The translations under genes and the position numbers were made by a program. Shown here piece after piece: positions 43,877-52,532 of a DNA stretch of 64,000 bases. The notes below the pieces were generated by a model. The model was not told the DNA's origin, ran no database searches, and was given only the letters and a program-made list of their open reading frames with translations. The number at the start of each line of letters is the position of its first letter. Position 1 is the stretch's first letter. The stretch covers positions 1 through 64,000 of the forward strand of contig CAKTUD010000001.1 of the NCBI GenBank assembly GCA_934617425.1. Reading direction: 5' to 3'. Source of the DNA: an uncultured Eggerthellaceae bacterium. Lineage in GTDB: Bacteria > Actinomycetota > Coriobacteriia > Coriobacteriales > Eggerthellaceae.

Positions 43877-44476
43877 TTATGCCTCCTTGCGAAGCGCCGC
43901 GATGCGACGAGACTCTTCCAATTGCTCTTCGGTTGGCGCAGGTGTCGGGTTACCGGCTTTCTCCGCGGCAGCCTGATAGCGCGCGGCATCAGCTTTCTGC
44001 TTGCACTCGGGGCATACGCCCAGCATCTCGATCACCTGGTCGGCATCAGCGCCGCCGTTGTGGCGAATGATCTGGCCCGCGTAATCGACCTCTTTAGCCG
44101 AAGCGTAGTACTGACCGCAAACCGAGCACTTCTGCAGCGGGTAGGTAGCCGTCTGCTCGAGATCGTTCTTGTCGAACACGGCAAGCTCGAACTCGGACGT
44201 CAACACGATGGCGTGCGTGGGGCAAACCTCTTCGCAACGACCACAGAAGATGCAGCGTCCGAAGTTGATCGACCAAGTGATGGTTCCCGCATCGCCATCG
44301 GGCACCATCTGGATGGCGTTCGGCGGGCAAGCGTTAGCACATGCCGAGCAGGCGATACACGCCTCGAGACTATGCTCAGGTTTACCACGCGCGTACTCGG
44401 GGCGCTCGAGCGGAGCATCAGGGTACGACGCGGTGGCGCACCCTGTTTTCAATATTTCTTTGAGTGTCTTAAACAT
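43877..44476 (-). CDS. hyfH: Hydrogenase ferredoxin subunit, HyfH/HycF-like
   Basis: NuoI-type subunit of 199 residues with two [4Fe-4S] motifs: CIACSACANACP (about 40-51) and CIFCGRCEEVCP (about 74-85). Two more Cys pairs follow, KCSVCGQY and VCPECKQK, exactly the extra C-terminal Cys pattern of HycF. It links the entry ferredoxins to HyfI. The stop is separated from hyfI by only three bases. Confidence 0.95.
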   Translation of the reverse strand: MFKTLKEILKTGCATASYPDAPLERPEYARGKPEHSLEACIACSACANACPPNAIQMVPDGDAGTITWSINFGRCIFCGRCEEVCPTHAIVLTSEFELAVFDKNDLEQTATYPLQKCSVCGQYYASAKEVDYAGQIIRHNGGADADQVIEMLGVCPECKQKADAARYQAAAEKAGNPTPAPTEEQLEESRRIAALRKEA

Positions 44477-44488
44477 GTGGCATGCCCC

Positions 44489-46228
44489 CTACAGGTCAAT
44501 CGGGCTATGCGTGCGGGTACGGCAGTAATCTTCGAGCTGAGCTTTGGAGATCGTCTGTTGCTTGTTCTTCTTAACATCCACGATGGTCACGCGCTCAGTG
44601 CACGAATAGCACGGATCGAGCGAGCCGACGATCAGCGCGGCATCGGAAATCGTGTTGCCACGGAACGCGTAGCGCAGCGCCGCCCAGTTGCTGTACGTAG
44701 AAGCCTTTGCACGCCAACGGTAGCATTTCTGATTGTCGCCAACCATCGACCAATGCATGTCCTCGCCGCGTGGAGCCTCAACCCAACCAAGAGCGAACTT
44801 GTTGGGCTTGACCTCGAACTTGTCGTTGAGCACAGGACCCGCGGGCAAATCGGCGGAAAGCAGCTCTTCGATGATGTCCAGGCTGTCGAACACCTCGGCT
44901 ACGCGCACCAAAGTGCGACCCATAACATCGCAAGTGTCCTGCGTGATGGGCTTGTGGTTGTGCGCGATATATTTGTACGCCTCGTACGGATGCACCCAAC
45001 GCGCATCGCGAGCAAATCCGCTACCGCGTACATAAGGTCCAACCGGGCTGTAATCACGGCACACCTTGGGGTCGAGGACGCCAACGCCCGAAGCACGCTT
45101 CTCGAAGTTCGGCGTCGACAAAAGCTCATCAACCAAAGACTTAACCTCGCTACGCAGCTCTTCGCAATAACGCAGCGTCTCGAGCTTCTGCTTGGCAAGA
45201 ATGTCACGACGGACGCCGCCGATGAGGTTCAAGCCATAGGTTTTACGAGCGCCCGTAAGCATCTCGGCCAAGTCCATCGACTTCTCGCGTACGCGGAAGA
45301 AGTGCTGGAAACCGGTATCAAAACCGGAATAGTGGCAAACAAGGCCGAGATTGAGCAGATGCGAATGCAAGCGCTCGGTCTCCAAAACCAATGCACGGAT
45401 GTATTCGGCACGCAGCGGAACAACGATGCCCTGGGCACGCTCGATGGTTTGCGCATAGGCCGTGGAATGCGCGAAACCGCAGATGCCGCAAACGCGCTCG
45501 GCCAAGAAAGGAACCTGGTCGTAGTTCATGCGTGATTCGGCAACCTTCTCCATGCCGCGATGGATAAAGAACATGCGGTAGTCGGCGTCGACGATGGTTT
45601 CGCCATCGACGTACAGGCGGAAATGACCTGGCTCGTCGGAAGTGATATGCATAGGGCCCATAGGAATCGTGGTGGTCTCGCGATCGCCCGTCTCCTTGAG
45701 GAACTGGTAGCTTTCGATGTCCGACGTGGGCTCGGGACGATAGCGATAATCCATCGCGTCCTTGCGCAACGGGTAAACGCCCTGCGGCCAATCGTCGGGA
45801 AGAACCAGGTTGCGATTGTCGATGATGCCCTCGGCATGCAGGCCGAACATGTCCTGCACCTCGCGCTCGGGCCAGACAGCTGCCGGCACCTTGGGCGAAA
45901 CCGACTTAAACGTCATGGTTTGCGGATCGACCTCAACGCGCACCTGCATCATGCACTTGTCTTGCTCTTCCATGGACAAGACGTAGTACAGGGCGAAGCA
46001 ACCGACCAGCTGGCGTTCGTCATTGCCCACCATAACGGGCATCCAACCGCCGCGCTCGTAGTACAGATATTCGATGACGTCGGGGGCCATATCGCCCGCC
46101 ACCGTGATGACTGGCTGATAGTCTTGCACCCACTCGACAGACTTGATTGCACCAGGGAAGCGATTCTTCACTGCCTCGATGTGCGTCTGCCCAGCAAGAG
46201 CCTTGCTGCTTTGTGTATCCATAACCAT
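44489..46228 (-). CDS. hyfG: [NiFe]-hydrogenase large subunit, HyfG/HycE-like (NuoC-NuoD fusion)
   Basis: Catalytic subunit of 579 residues. The N-terminal 190 or so residues are NuoC-like. The rest is NuoD-like with both Ni-ligand pairs: RVCGICGFAHS (about residue 244) and DPCYSCTER (about 538). The sequence continues for about 33 residues beyond the C-terminal Cys motif, matching the tail that HycI removes from HycE after Arg. This places the enzyme in group 4 (energy-converting, H2-evolving) hydrogenases. The 4 Ni-binding Cys are complete, so the enzyme should be active. Confidence 0.97.
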   Translation of the reverse strand: MVMDTQSSKALAGQTHIEAVKNRFPGAIKSVEWVQDYQPVITVAGDMAPDVIEYLYYERGGWMPVMVGNDERQLVGCFALYYVLSMEEQDKCMMQVRVEVDPQTMTFKSVSPKVPAAVWPEREVQDMFGLHAEGIIDNRNLVLPDDWPQGVYPLRKDAMDYRYRPEPTSDIESYQFLKETGDRETTTIPMGPMHITSDEPGHFRLYVDGETIVDADYRMFFIHRGMEKVAESRMNYDQVPFLAERVCGICGFAHSTAYAQTIERAQGIVVPLRAEYIRALVLETERLHSHLLNLGLVCHYSGFDTGFQHFFRVREKSMDLAEMLTGARKTYGLNLIGGVRRDILAKQKLETLRYCEELRSEVKSLVDELLSTPNFEKRASGVGVLDPKVCRDYSPVGPYVRGSGFARDARWVHPYEAYKYIAHNHKPITQDTCDVMGRTLVRVAEVFDSLDIIEELLSADLPAGPVLNDKFEVKPNKFALGWVEAPRGEDMHWSMVGDNQKCYRWRAKASTYSNWAALRYAFRGNTISDAALIVGSLDPCYSCTERVTIVDVKKNKQQTISKAQLEDYCRTRTHSPIDL

Positions 46229-46234
46229 AGCTCC

Positions 46235-47809
46235 CTACCTCATGCCCTGGTTAGTATTGACGAAAATGTCTTTCACGATAGGCGCCTCATGAAGCGCCTT
46301 GGTATCCTGCTGCAAGACGATGCCCGCAGCATTCTCGACACCCTGAGCAACCGGCTGCGGCAAGGCGACGCCAAACCACAAGATGATAGCCAAAAGAATC
46401 ACCTCGGGCACGAAGGCGAACTTGCTCACGTCGCCTGCATCAACTCCCTCGGGCGCTGGGCTGAGAACAGACCCCGTAACGACCTTCACGCAGGCAGCCA
46501 TGACGATAGTAAGCGCCAAGCCAACAAGAACGACCAGCCACACCAGATTCGCGCCAATGCCGGCGATGAAAGCGGAAATCTCAGAGACGAACATGGCAAA
46601 CGGGGGCATGCCGGCCAAAGCGAAGAAGCCGACGCCCAAAAGCGTGCCCGTAAACGGAGCAACATGAGCGACACCCTTGATCTTGCGCAGGTCGCGCGTG
46701 CCGTACTTCATAAGGATGTTGCCGGAAAGGCAGAACATCAAAGCCTTGTTGAAACCGTGGAAGATGCAATGCAGAAGCGCTGCGACGATGCCAATCGGAC
46801 CGCCGAAGCCCAAGCACAGAGCAACGAAACCGACGTTCTCGCACGAAGAATACGCGAGCTTGCGCTTGAGGTCGTTTTGCGCGTACATGGAGACCGCGGC
46901 AACGCACACAGACAGTGCACCGATGATCAGCATGACCAGCTGCGGGAATTCGGGCCCAACCGCCTGGCATGTAAGGATATAGAAGCGAATGATGACCAAA
47001 AGCGCGCACTTTAAAAGGACGCCGGACAGCAAAGCCGAAACAGGACTCGGCGCCTCGGAGTGAGCATCGGGCAACCAGGTGTGCATGGGGAACAAACCCG
47101 CCTTGGTGCCAAAACCGATAACGGCAAACACAAACGCGACGCTCATGAGCATCGGATCAAAAGCGCTTGCGTGCGACACAATGGAGGTCCACAGCACGGC
47201 ATCACTCGAATTCGCAAGGATGCTGTTCGCGTCGGCGAACGTGAGCACCGTGGCGTACAGGCCGAACGCGACGCCGGCGGTGCAGACGATGATGTACTTC
47301 CAGCCGGCCTCAAGCGAAAGCTTCTTCTTGCTGTAAGCCGCGACCAAAAACACCGTCGAAAGCGTGGTTGCCTCGACAGCTGCCCACATGATGATGATGT
47401 TGTTGGAAAGCGATGCCAAAAGCATAGTGAATACGAACAGGTTGAAGAACACGTAGTAGATCTTCACCTGACCGTTGTCCAGCGCGCCTTCGGCGATGTC
47501 GTGGCGAATGTAGGGGATGGAGAACAAACCCGTCATGCACCCGATGACACCGATAAGGATCACGAAGATCGCAGCGAGCGCATCCATGTTGAACCACGCC
47601 GAAAACGCGAAGATGTTATGGTTGGACGTCATCACACCTAAGGCGAGATAAACACCGATCACGCAAACCGCCGCAACCGACACCGTATGCACACCCTCGA
47701 AAAGGGCTGTCGGGGTCGATTTTGCTGGGAAAAGAGCCATGAGCACAGCGGCTGCCAGCGGAATAATGATAAGCAATTCCATAAGAGTAGAAAGTTCCAC
47801 GTCTGCCAC
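46235..47809 (-). CDS. hyfF: Hydrogenase membrane subunit HyfF (NuoN/M-like)
   Basis: Antiporter-like subunit of 524 residues with about 13-14 membrane segments. Conserved charged residues lie in the segments AAVEATTLS and GFGTKAGLFPMHTWLPDAH (the latter being the strongly conserved NuoL/M/N loop and Lys). The start is GTG, placed immediately after the hyfE stop (TAGGTG). Proposed to take part in proton or sodium translocation coupled to electron transfer. Confidence 0.93.
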   Translation of the reverse strand: MADVELSTLMELLIIIPLAAAVLMALFPAKSTPTALFEGVHTVSVAAVCVIGVYLALGVMTSNHNIFAFSAWFNMDALAAIFVILIGVIGCMTGLFSIPYIRHDIAEGALDNGQVKIYYVFFNLFVFTMLLASLSNNIIIMWAAVEATTLSTVFLVAAYSKKKLSLEAGWKYIIVCTAGVAFGLYATVLTFADANSILANSSDAVLWTSIVSHASAFDPMLMSVAFVFAVIGFGTKAGLFPMHTWLPDAHSEAPSPVSALLSGVLLKCALLVIIRFYILTCQAVGPEFPQLVMLIIGALSVCVAAVSMYAQNDLKRKLAYSSCENVGFVALCLGFGGPIGIVAALLHCIFHGFNKALMFCLSGNILMKYGTRDLRKIKGVAHVAPFTGTLLGVGFFALAGMPPFAMFVSEISAFIAGIGANLVWLVVLVGLALTIVMAACVKVVTGSVLSPAPEGVDAGDVSKFAFVPEVILLAIILWFGVALPQPVAQGVENAAGIVLQQDTKALHEAPIVKDIFVNTNQGMR

Positions 47810-48463
47810 CTAGCCCTTCAGTTCCATCAAGCCGTCGGCATTAAGCGAACCGGTAGTGCGATGAATGCGACATACCATCACGGCCATGATGATGATCGCG
47901 AAAACCGCATCGGTGGCGATGCCGATCTCCACCAAGCTCGGGGCCGTAGGAGCAAGCAAAGCCAACGTGAGATGCGAGCCGTTTTCCATCAGGCAATAGC
48001 CGAAAACCTGTTTAAGAATGTTGCGCTGAGTGACGATGCACGTAAGGCCGATGAAGAAATGCGCGAGCGAGATAGCAAGCGCGGGCTTCACCTCAAGAGC
48101 CGTCGGCAACGTTATGCCCTGCACCACCACGAAGCACACGCACACCTCAACAGCGGCAAGCACGATCATCGGAGCGGCGCCGATAACCGGCTCCAAGCGC
48201 TCCGAAGGCTCACCCATCTTCTTAAGTGCAAACAAAATGATGCCCGGAACCAGCAGCACCTTGGTGACAAAACCGGTGCCGGCCCAAGTAAACAACTCGG
48301 TAGAGCCAGTTACGTTGCCCAAGGCAACGAACGTCGAAATCAAAACCAGCGACTGAACCGCATAGAGAAACGCGGCCTTGCGCGGAGTTTTTGAAATGAC
48401 GACCAGCAAAGCCGTGACGACAAGGAGGCAGCCGAGCGCATTAACGATAAAATATCCGTTCAT
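47810..48463 (-). CDS. hyfE: Hydrogenase membrane subunit HyfE (NuoK-like)
   Basis: A 217-residue hydrophobic protein with about six to seven membrane segments. The segment LGCLLVVTALLVVIS and the middle stretch ALAISLAHFFIGLTCIVTQRN fit HyfE. It lies between hyfC and hyfF without a hyfD gene in between. The stop is directly followed by the hyfF GTG. Confidence 0.88.
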   Translation of the reverse strand: MNGYFIVNALGCLLVVTALLVVISKTPRKAAFLYAVQSLVLISTFVALGNVTGSTELFTWAGTGFVTKVLLVPGIILFALKKMGEPSERLEPVIGAAPMIVLAAVEVCVCFVVVQGITLPTALEVKPALAISLAHFFIGLTCIVTQRNILKQVFGYCLMENGSHLTLALLAPTAPSLVEIGIATDAVFAIIIMAVMVCRIHRTTGSLNADGLMELKG

Positions 48464-48473
48464 TCAGAGCCCC

Positions 48474-49400
48474 CTAAATACCCATCAGGCAGAACACGAG
48501 CGCGAACACGGAGATACCGAACATCGCCCACGTCTGACGACCCAATAATTTAAATCTCACACGCGAAACCAAATTCTCGATCAGCGCACATACCAAAAAC
48601 ACCACTAAGATCTTGAACAGATAGAACAGAGCACCCAAGGCGATGCCGGCAATGCTCATGTCAAGCGAGGATCCAAAAGGAAGGAAGATGCCCACAAACC
48701 AGCTGACGACAATGATCTGCTTCATCGGCATGGCAATGTGCAGCATGGCCAGCGACGGGCCGGAGTATTCCTGAAGAAGACCCTCTTGGATCTCCTGCTC
48801 GGCCTCGGCCATATCGTAGGGAAGCTTGCCAAGTTCGACATAGCACGCAAACGCAAAAGCCACACCGGCAAGCGCCACGGCGATGGGCGAAGAGAATGCT
48901 CCCAGCGAAACCGACTGGCTCATGATGCCCACGTTGGTGGAGCCGATGCAGATAGCGCAAACGAACAGTGCCAAGATCATGGTGGGCTCAACAAGCACGC
49001 CCACCAAAAGCTCGCGCAGACCGCCAACGCCGGCGTAAGCATCTGCGGTGTCCATAGACGCCAGCGAGAAGAAAAAGCGAGCAAGCGCCATGAGGTAGAT
49101 AATCAAGAAGATATCGCCCAAAAGCGGAACGGGCGACCAAGCCGTGAACATCGGGATGCCCATGGCAAGCACCAGCATGACGCCCAGATACAATGCGGGC
49201 GTGATGCGATGCACGAAACTCGAATCTTTAGGATGGACATCCTGACGCTTGAACAGCTTGGCGATGTCGTAATAATCCTGGAAAATGCTCGGACCCTTGC
49301 GAGTATGCATCTTCGCGCGGATAACGCGCGCGATGCCCGAAACCAGAGGCGCAATGGCCATCACGACGATAGCCTGAATCAATGCGATGACGAAGCTCAT
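48474..49400 (-). CDS. hyfC: Hydrogenase membrane subunit HyfC (NuoH-like)
   Basis: A 308-residue quinone-chamber-like NuoH homologue with about eight membrane segments, containing IRAKMHTRKGPSIFQDYYDI and the conserved acidic loop GKLPYDMAEAEQEIQEG. In energy-converting hydrogenases it connects the peripheral arm to the membrane arm. It overlaps the hyfB stop by four bases (ATGA). Confidence 0.95.
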   Translation of the reverse strand: MSFVIALIQAIVVMAIAPLVSGIARVIRAKMHTRKGPSIFQDYYDIAKLFKRQDVHPKDSSFVHRITPALYLGVMLVLAMGIPMFTAWSPVPLLGDIFLIIYLMALARFFFSLASMDTADAYAGVGGLRELLVGVLVEPTMILALFVCAICIGSTNVGIMSQSVSLGAFSSPIAVALAGVAFAFACYVELGKLPYDMAEAEQEIQEGLLQEYSGPSLAMLHIAMPMKQIIVVSWFVGIFLPFGSSLDMSIAGIALGALFYLFKILVVFLVCALIENLVSRVRFKLLGRQTWAMFGISVFALVFCLMGI

Positions 49401-51421
49401 CGTGCACCCCCTCCGATCTGCGTCATAACCGCAATCGCCAACAGAACAACCAGAGCGACCACGATATAAACGATGTACTTGCGGAAATCGCCGCCCTCAA
49501 GCTTTTGCGCTAAAGCACCCAGCCACGAAGCAATGGTCGCAAACGGGTTGCGCCCCGTTGCATCCTGCTCGCCGATGACGTCGTTCGCTCCTTGGAAAGT
49601 TTTCTTCATGGCACCGGAGAAAGCCGCAGCGCCGCCGACGATGCTCGAGCGCATCTGATAAAGCGGGTGCATGAAGATATCAACCTGCGAGCCAAACGTC
49701 GTAGAGGCCGGAGCCATGTCCGACGTGGGATTGTAGCCGCAAGCCCACGAATCGCGATCCGTTGCCACGCCGCCTTTGCTGCGCGCCTTCTGGAACACCA
49801 CCGCAAACAGCACAGCAACGATGAGCAGCAACGCAACCAAAGGAAGCGAAACCGCACCGCCGCCAAGCGGGTTGATGCTGATGAAGCCAACGGAAACATA
49901 TCCGCCGAGCGAACCGACGCTCGACTGCGCGATATAGTTCATGATCGGGGCGATCCACGGAGCGCCCAAGCCAAGGCACACGCAAGCCAGAGCCAAGACG
50001 ATGAGCGCCAGGCGCATCGGAGCAGGAACCTCGGTTGCATCTTGGGCAACATCGCTACGATGCTTGCCCAAGAAAGTGACGCCGTAAGCCTTAACGAAGC
50101 ACACGGCCGCAAGCGCACCGGTGATGGCCAGCGCCACAGCAGCGACAGCCATGCAAAGCTTCACCAGAACATCGCCCGTCATAGCCGCATCAAACATCGC
50201 CTGATACGTAAACCACTCGGAAACGAAGCCGTTCAAAGGCGGGATAGCCGAAATGGCCAGAGCGCCCACCAAAAAGCACCCAGCAGTAATCGGCATGGTG
50301 CGCACCAAGCCGCCAAGAACCTGCATGTTGCGCGTGCCGGTGGAATAAAGAACCGAACCTGCGCCCATGAACAGCAAGCCCTTGAACATGCCATGGTTGA
50401 GCACGTGATACAGACCAGCCATCAACGCAAAGGAGGCAAGCACCATATTGTGGGTAGCGGCACCAATGAGACCGATGCCGACGCCCAAAAGGATGATGCC
50501 GATGTTCTCGACGGAGCTATATGCAAGCAGGCGCTTGATATCCTGCTCATGCAACGCGTAAGTAACACCGATAACGGCGGACACACAGCCGATGAGCAAG
50601 ACCAAGATGCCCCACCACAGCTGGCAATCGGAAGCGCCCAGCAGATCGAAGCCAACCTTGATCATGCCGAAAACGCCGATCTTGATCATGCCGCCCGACA
50701 TAAGCGCCGACACGTTGGAAGGCGCCGCCGGATGGGCTTGAGGCAACCACGAATGCAGCGGCACGATACCGGCCTTGCAACCAAAACCGAAGAACGCCAG
50801 CGCAAAAGCCGCCGAGGCGACGGCAGGGCTGAACTGAACAGCGCGGAAGCTCTGGAATTCCAAGCTGCCCGTCTGCGTGGCCATGATCATGTAAGAAACC
50901 ATGATCAGCAAGAAGCCAACATGGGCCACGATCAGATACATCAAACCACCGCGGTTGCCCTCTTCGGTGTGATCCACGATAACCAAGAAGTACGAGGTCA
51001 TCGACATAAGCTCGAAAAACACCAAGAACCAGAACGCGTTGTCGGCGGTAACGACGAAATTCATAGCGGCCACGAACAGGTTCATGAAGAAGCCGATGTA
51101 GCCCGCCTTGCCCTCGTATTCCTTGAAATACGAGAAACCGTAAACCCACGCAACGAGCGCCAACACATTGATGAGCAGCAAGATAAGCCCCGAAAGCGGG
51201 TTGAGCAGCAACGTGAAGTTGGCAAACGAGAGAGGCGTCACGTAACTTGCCAGCACTGCACGGCCAAAGATGCCGCCGACGCCCGCAAAAATGGCAAGCG
51301 CTGCAGCAACCGCACCGAACAGGCAGGCGACGCCGCGTGCAGCAGAGTCGCTCTTTTTAAGCACGAGCGCTAAAAGTGCGCCGACGAACGACACGCCTGC
51401 AGAGATCAGCAGGTAATTCAT
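49397..51421 (-). CDS. hyfB: Hydrogenase membrane subunit HyfB (NuoL-like antiporter subunit)
   Basis: A 674-residue protein with about 16 membrane segments. It has the conserved block GFGCKAGIVPLHSWLPQAHP (Lys and HxWLP loop) and the lateral C-terminal helix part of the HyfB family. With HyfF it makes two antiporter-type subunits; HyfD, the third in E. coli Hyf, is missing. The start overlaps the hyfA stop (ATGA). Confidence 0.95.
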   Translation of the reverse strand: MNYLLISAGVSFVGALLALVLKKSDSAARGVACLFGAVAAALAIFAGVGGIFGRAVLASYVTPLSFANFTLLLNPLSGLILLLINVLALVAWVYGFSYFKEYEGKAGYIGFFMNLFVAAMNFVVTADNAFWFLVFFELMSMTSYFLVIVDHTEEGNRGGLMYLIVAHVGFLLIMVSYMIMATQTGSLEFQSFRAVQFSPAVASAAFALAFFGFGCKAGIVPLHSWLPQAHPAAPSNVSALMSGGMIKIGVFGMIKVGFDLLGASDCQLWWGILVLLIGCVSAVIGVTYALHEQDIKRLLAYSSVENIGIILLGVGIGLIGAATHNMVLASFALMAGLYHVLNHGMFKGLLFMGAGSVLYSTGTRNMQVLGGLVRTMPITAGCFLVGALAISAIPPLNGFVSEWFTYQAMFDAAMTGDVLVKLCMAVAAVALAITGALAAVCFVKAYGVTFLGKHRSDVAQDATEVPAPMRLALIVLALACVCLGLGAPWIAPIMNYIAQSSVGSLGGYVSVGFISINPLGGGAVSLPLVALLLIVAVLFAVVFQKARSKGGVATDRDSWACGYNPTSDMAPASTTFGSQVDIFMHPLYQMRSSIVGGAAAFSGAMKKTFQGANDVIGEQDATGRNPFATIASWLGALAQKLEGGDFRKYIVYIVVALVVLLAIAVMTQIGGGAR

Positions 51422-52011
51422 GCTTGCGCACCCCCTTGCGAATCTTGCTCGATAAGCATAGCAAAATCATCCTTACCGGCCTGGACGCGACGATAGTGAA
51501 GCTCGTTGTTGCGATCGGCCGCCTCAACCAGGCGCAGCGCGTTGGTCTTGCACGCCGCAACGCAATGCGGGTTTCCATTGTCGTATGCGCATAGGTCGCA
51601 TTTAACAGCAACGCGGCTCACACCGATTTCCCACTTGATCAGCGGGTTCAAATTTGCCTGAGCATCAGGGAGCGGGAACTTGATGCCACCGACGCCCTCA
51701 ACGCCCGTACCGCTCATGCGAATCGCACCAAACGGACAGGTGACGGCACACAGCTTGCAGCCGATGCAACGATGCTCGTCAACACGCACGCAACCATCAT
51801 CGTCGCGACGCAGCGCGTTTACCGGGCACGCCTTGAGGCATGGAGTGCCTTCGCAGTGGTGGCACGAAAGCGCGGCGTTGATGTCGCCCTCCACCAAAGC
51901 CAAGCGAGGCTCGGCCTGATAACCCGCCTTGCGATGGCCCTCGCTGCATGCCTCGCGGCATTCGTTGCAGCCGGTGCAACGCGTGGGGTCTACTGCGATA
52001 TATTTGTTCAC
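51418..52011 (-). CDS. hyfA: Hydrogenase ferredoxin subunit HyfA
   Basis: A 197-residue polyferredoxin with four [4Fe-4S] motifs in order: CTGCNECREAC (about 12-22), CHHCEGTPCLKACP (about 50-63), CIGCKLCAVTCP, and CDLCAYDNGNPHCVAAC (about 138-154). This order and spacing match E. coli HyfA. It starts with GTG overlapping the previous gene (GTGA). Likely the electron wire between the entry flavoprotein and HyfH. Confidence 0.94.
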   Translation of the reverse strand: MNKYIAVDPTRCTGCNECREACSEGHRKAGYQAEPRLALVEGDINAALSCHHCEGTPCLKACPVNALRRDDDGCVRVDEHRCIGCKLCAVTCPFGAIRMSGTGVEGVGGIKFPLPDAQANLNPLIKWEIGVSRVAVKCDLCAYDNGNPHCVAACKTNALRLVEAADRNNELHYRRVQAGKDDFAMLIEQDSQGGAQA

Positions 52012-52514
52012 TTCACACCCCCGTCCACTTCATGAACGCTGCCGTCTTCCTCGCGTTGCATGATGCGCAGGGCGCGGGAAGCGCAGGCTTCAACACATGC
52101 GGGGCCGTTTTCCCTGTCGACGCAGCGATCGCATTTGATAACCGATGCATTGCTGGCGTCGCTCAAGGAAAGGCCGCCGAATTCAAACGTTTGCGGCGCG
52201 CTTGCCACGTCAACGGCGCCAAAGGGGCACGCATTCACGCAGCTGCGACAACCGATGCACAGCGACATATTCACGCCGATGCGCGCGTTCTCGTCATCAT
52301 GGAAAAGAGCACCCGTGGGGCACGCAGCCGCACAGGGCGCCTCTTCGCACTGATGGCAAAGAATCGGGGCCGAAGCAAGCTTGTTCACCTGAACAACCTT
52401 CAAACGAGGAACCCCTGCGTCACCAGGCACCGAATGCTTGGCGATGCAGGCTCCCATGCAGGCTTTGCAGGCAACGCAATGTCTTGGGTCGGCCATTACG
52501 AACCTATTACCCAT
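52008..52514 (-). CDS. HydN-like four-cluster ferredoxin
   Basis: A 168-residue polyferredoxin related to HyfA and E. coli HydN: CVACKACMGAC, CHQCEEAPCAAACP, CIGCRSCVNACP and CDRCVDRENGPACVEAC. HydN and HycB-type proteins carry electrons from a dehydrogenase into the hydrogenase. Here it lies between the flavoprotein gene and hyfA, which suggests electron transfer between them. It overlaps hyfA by four bases and starts 19 bases after the flavoprotein stop. Confidence 0.9.
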   Translation of the reverse strand: MGNRFVMADPRHCVACKACMGACIAKHSVPGDAGVPRLKVVQVNKLASAPILCHQCEEAPCAAACPTGALFHDDENARIGVNMSLCIGCRSCVNACPFGAVDVASAPQTFEFGGLSLSDASNASVIKCDRCVDRENGPACVEACASRALRIMQREEDGSVHEVDGGVK

Positions 52515-52532
52515 TTACGCTCCCTCCAAAAC

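Noticed and set aside
42950..45535. 861-residue open frame on plus, opposite hyfI, hyfH and hyfG
   Set aside because: It is antisense to three clear genes, has no family features, and is explained by codon bias of the high-GC coding strand. The same applies to the long plus frames at 51948-54605, 19209-21527 and 481-1731.
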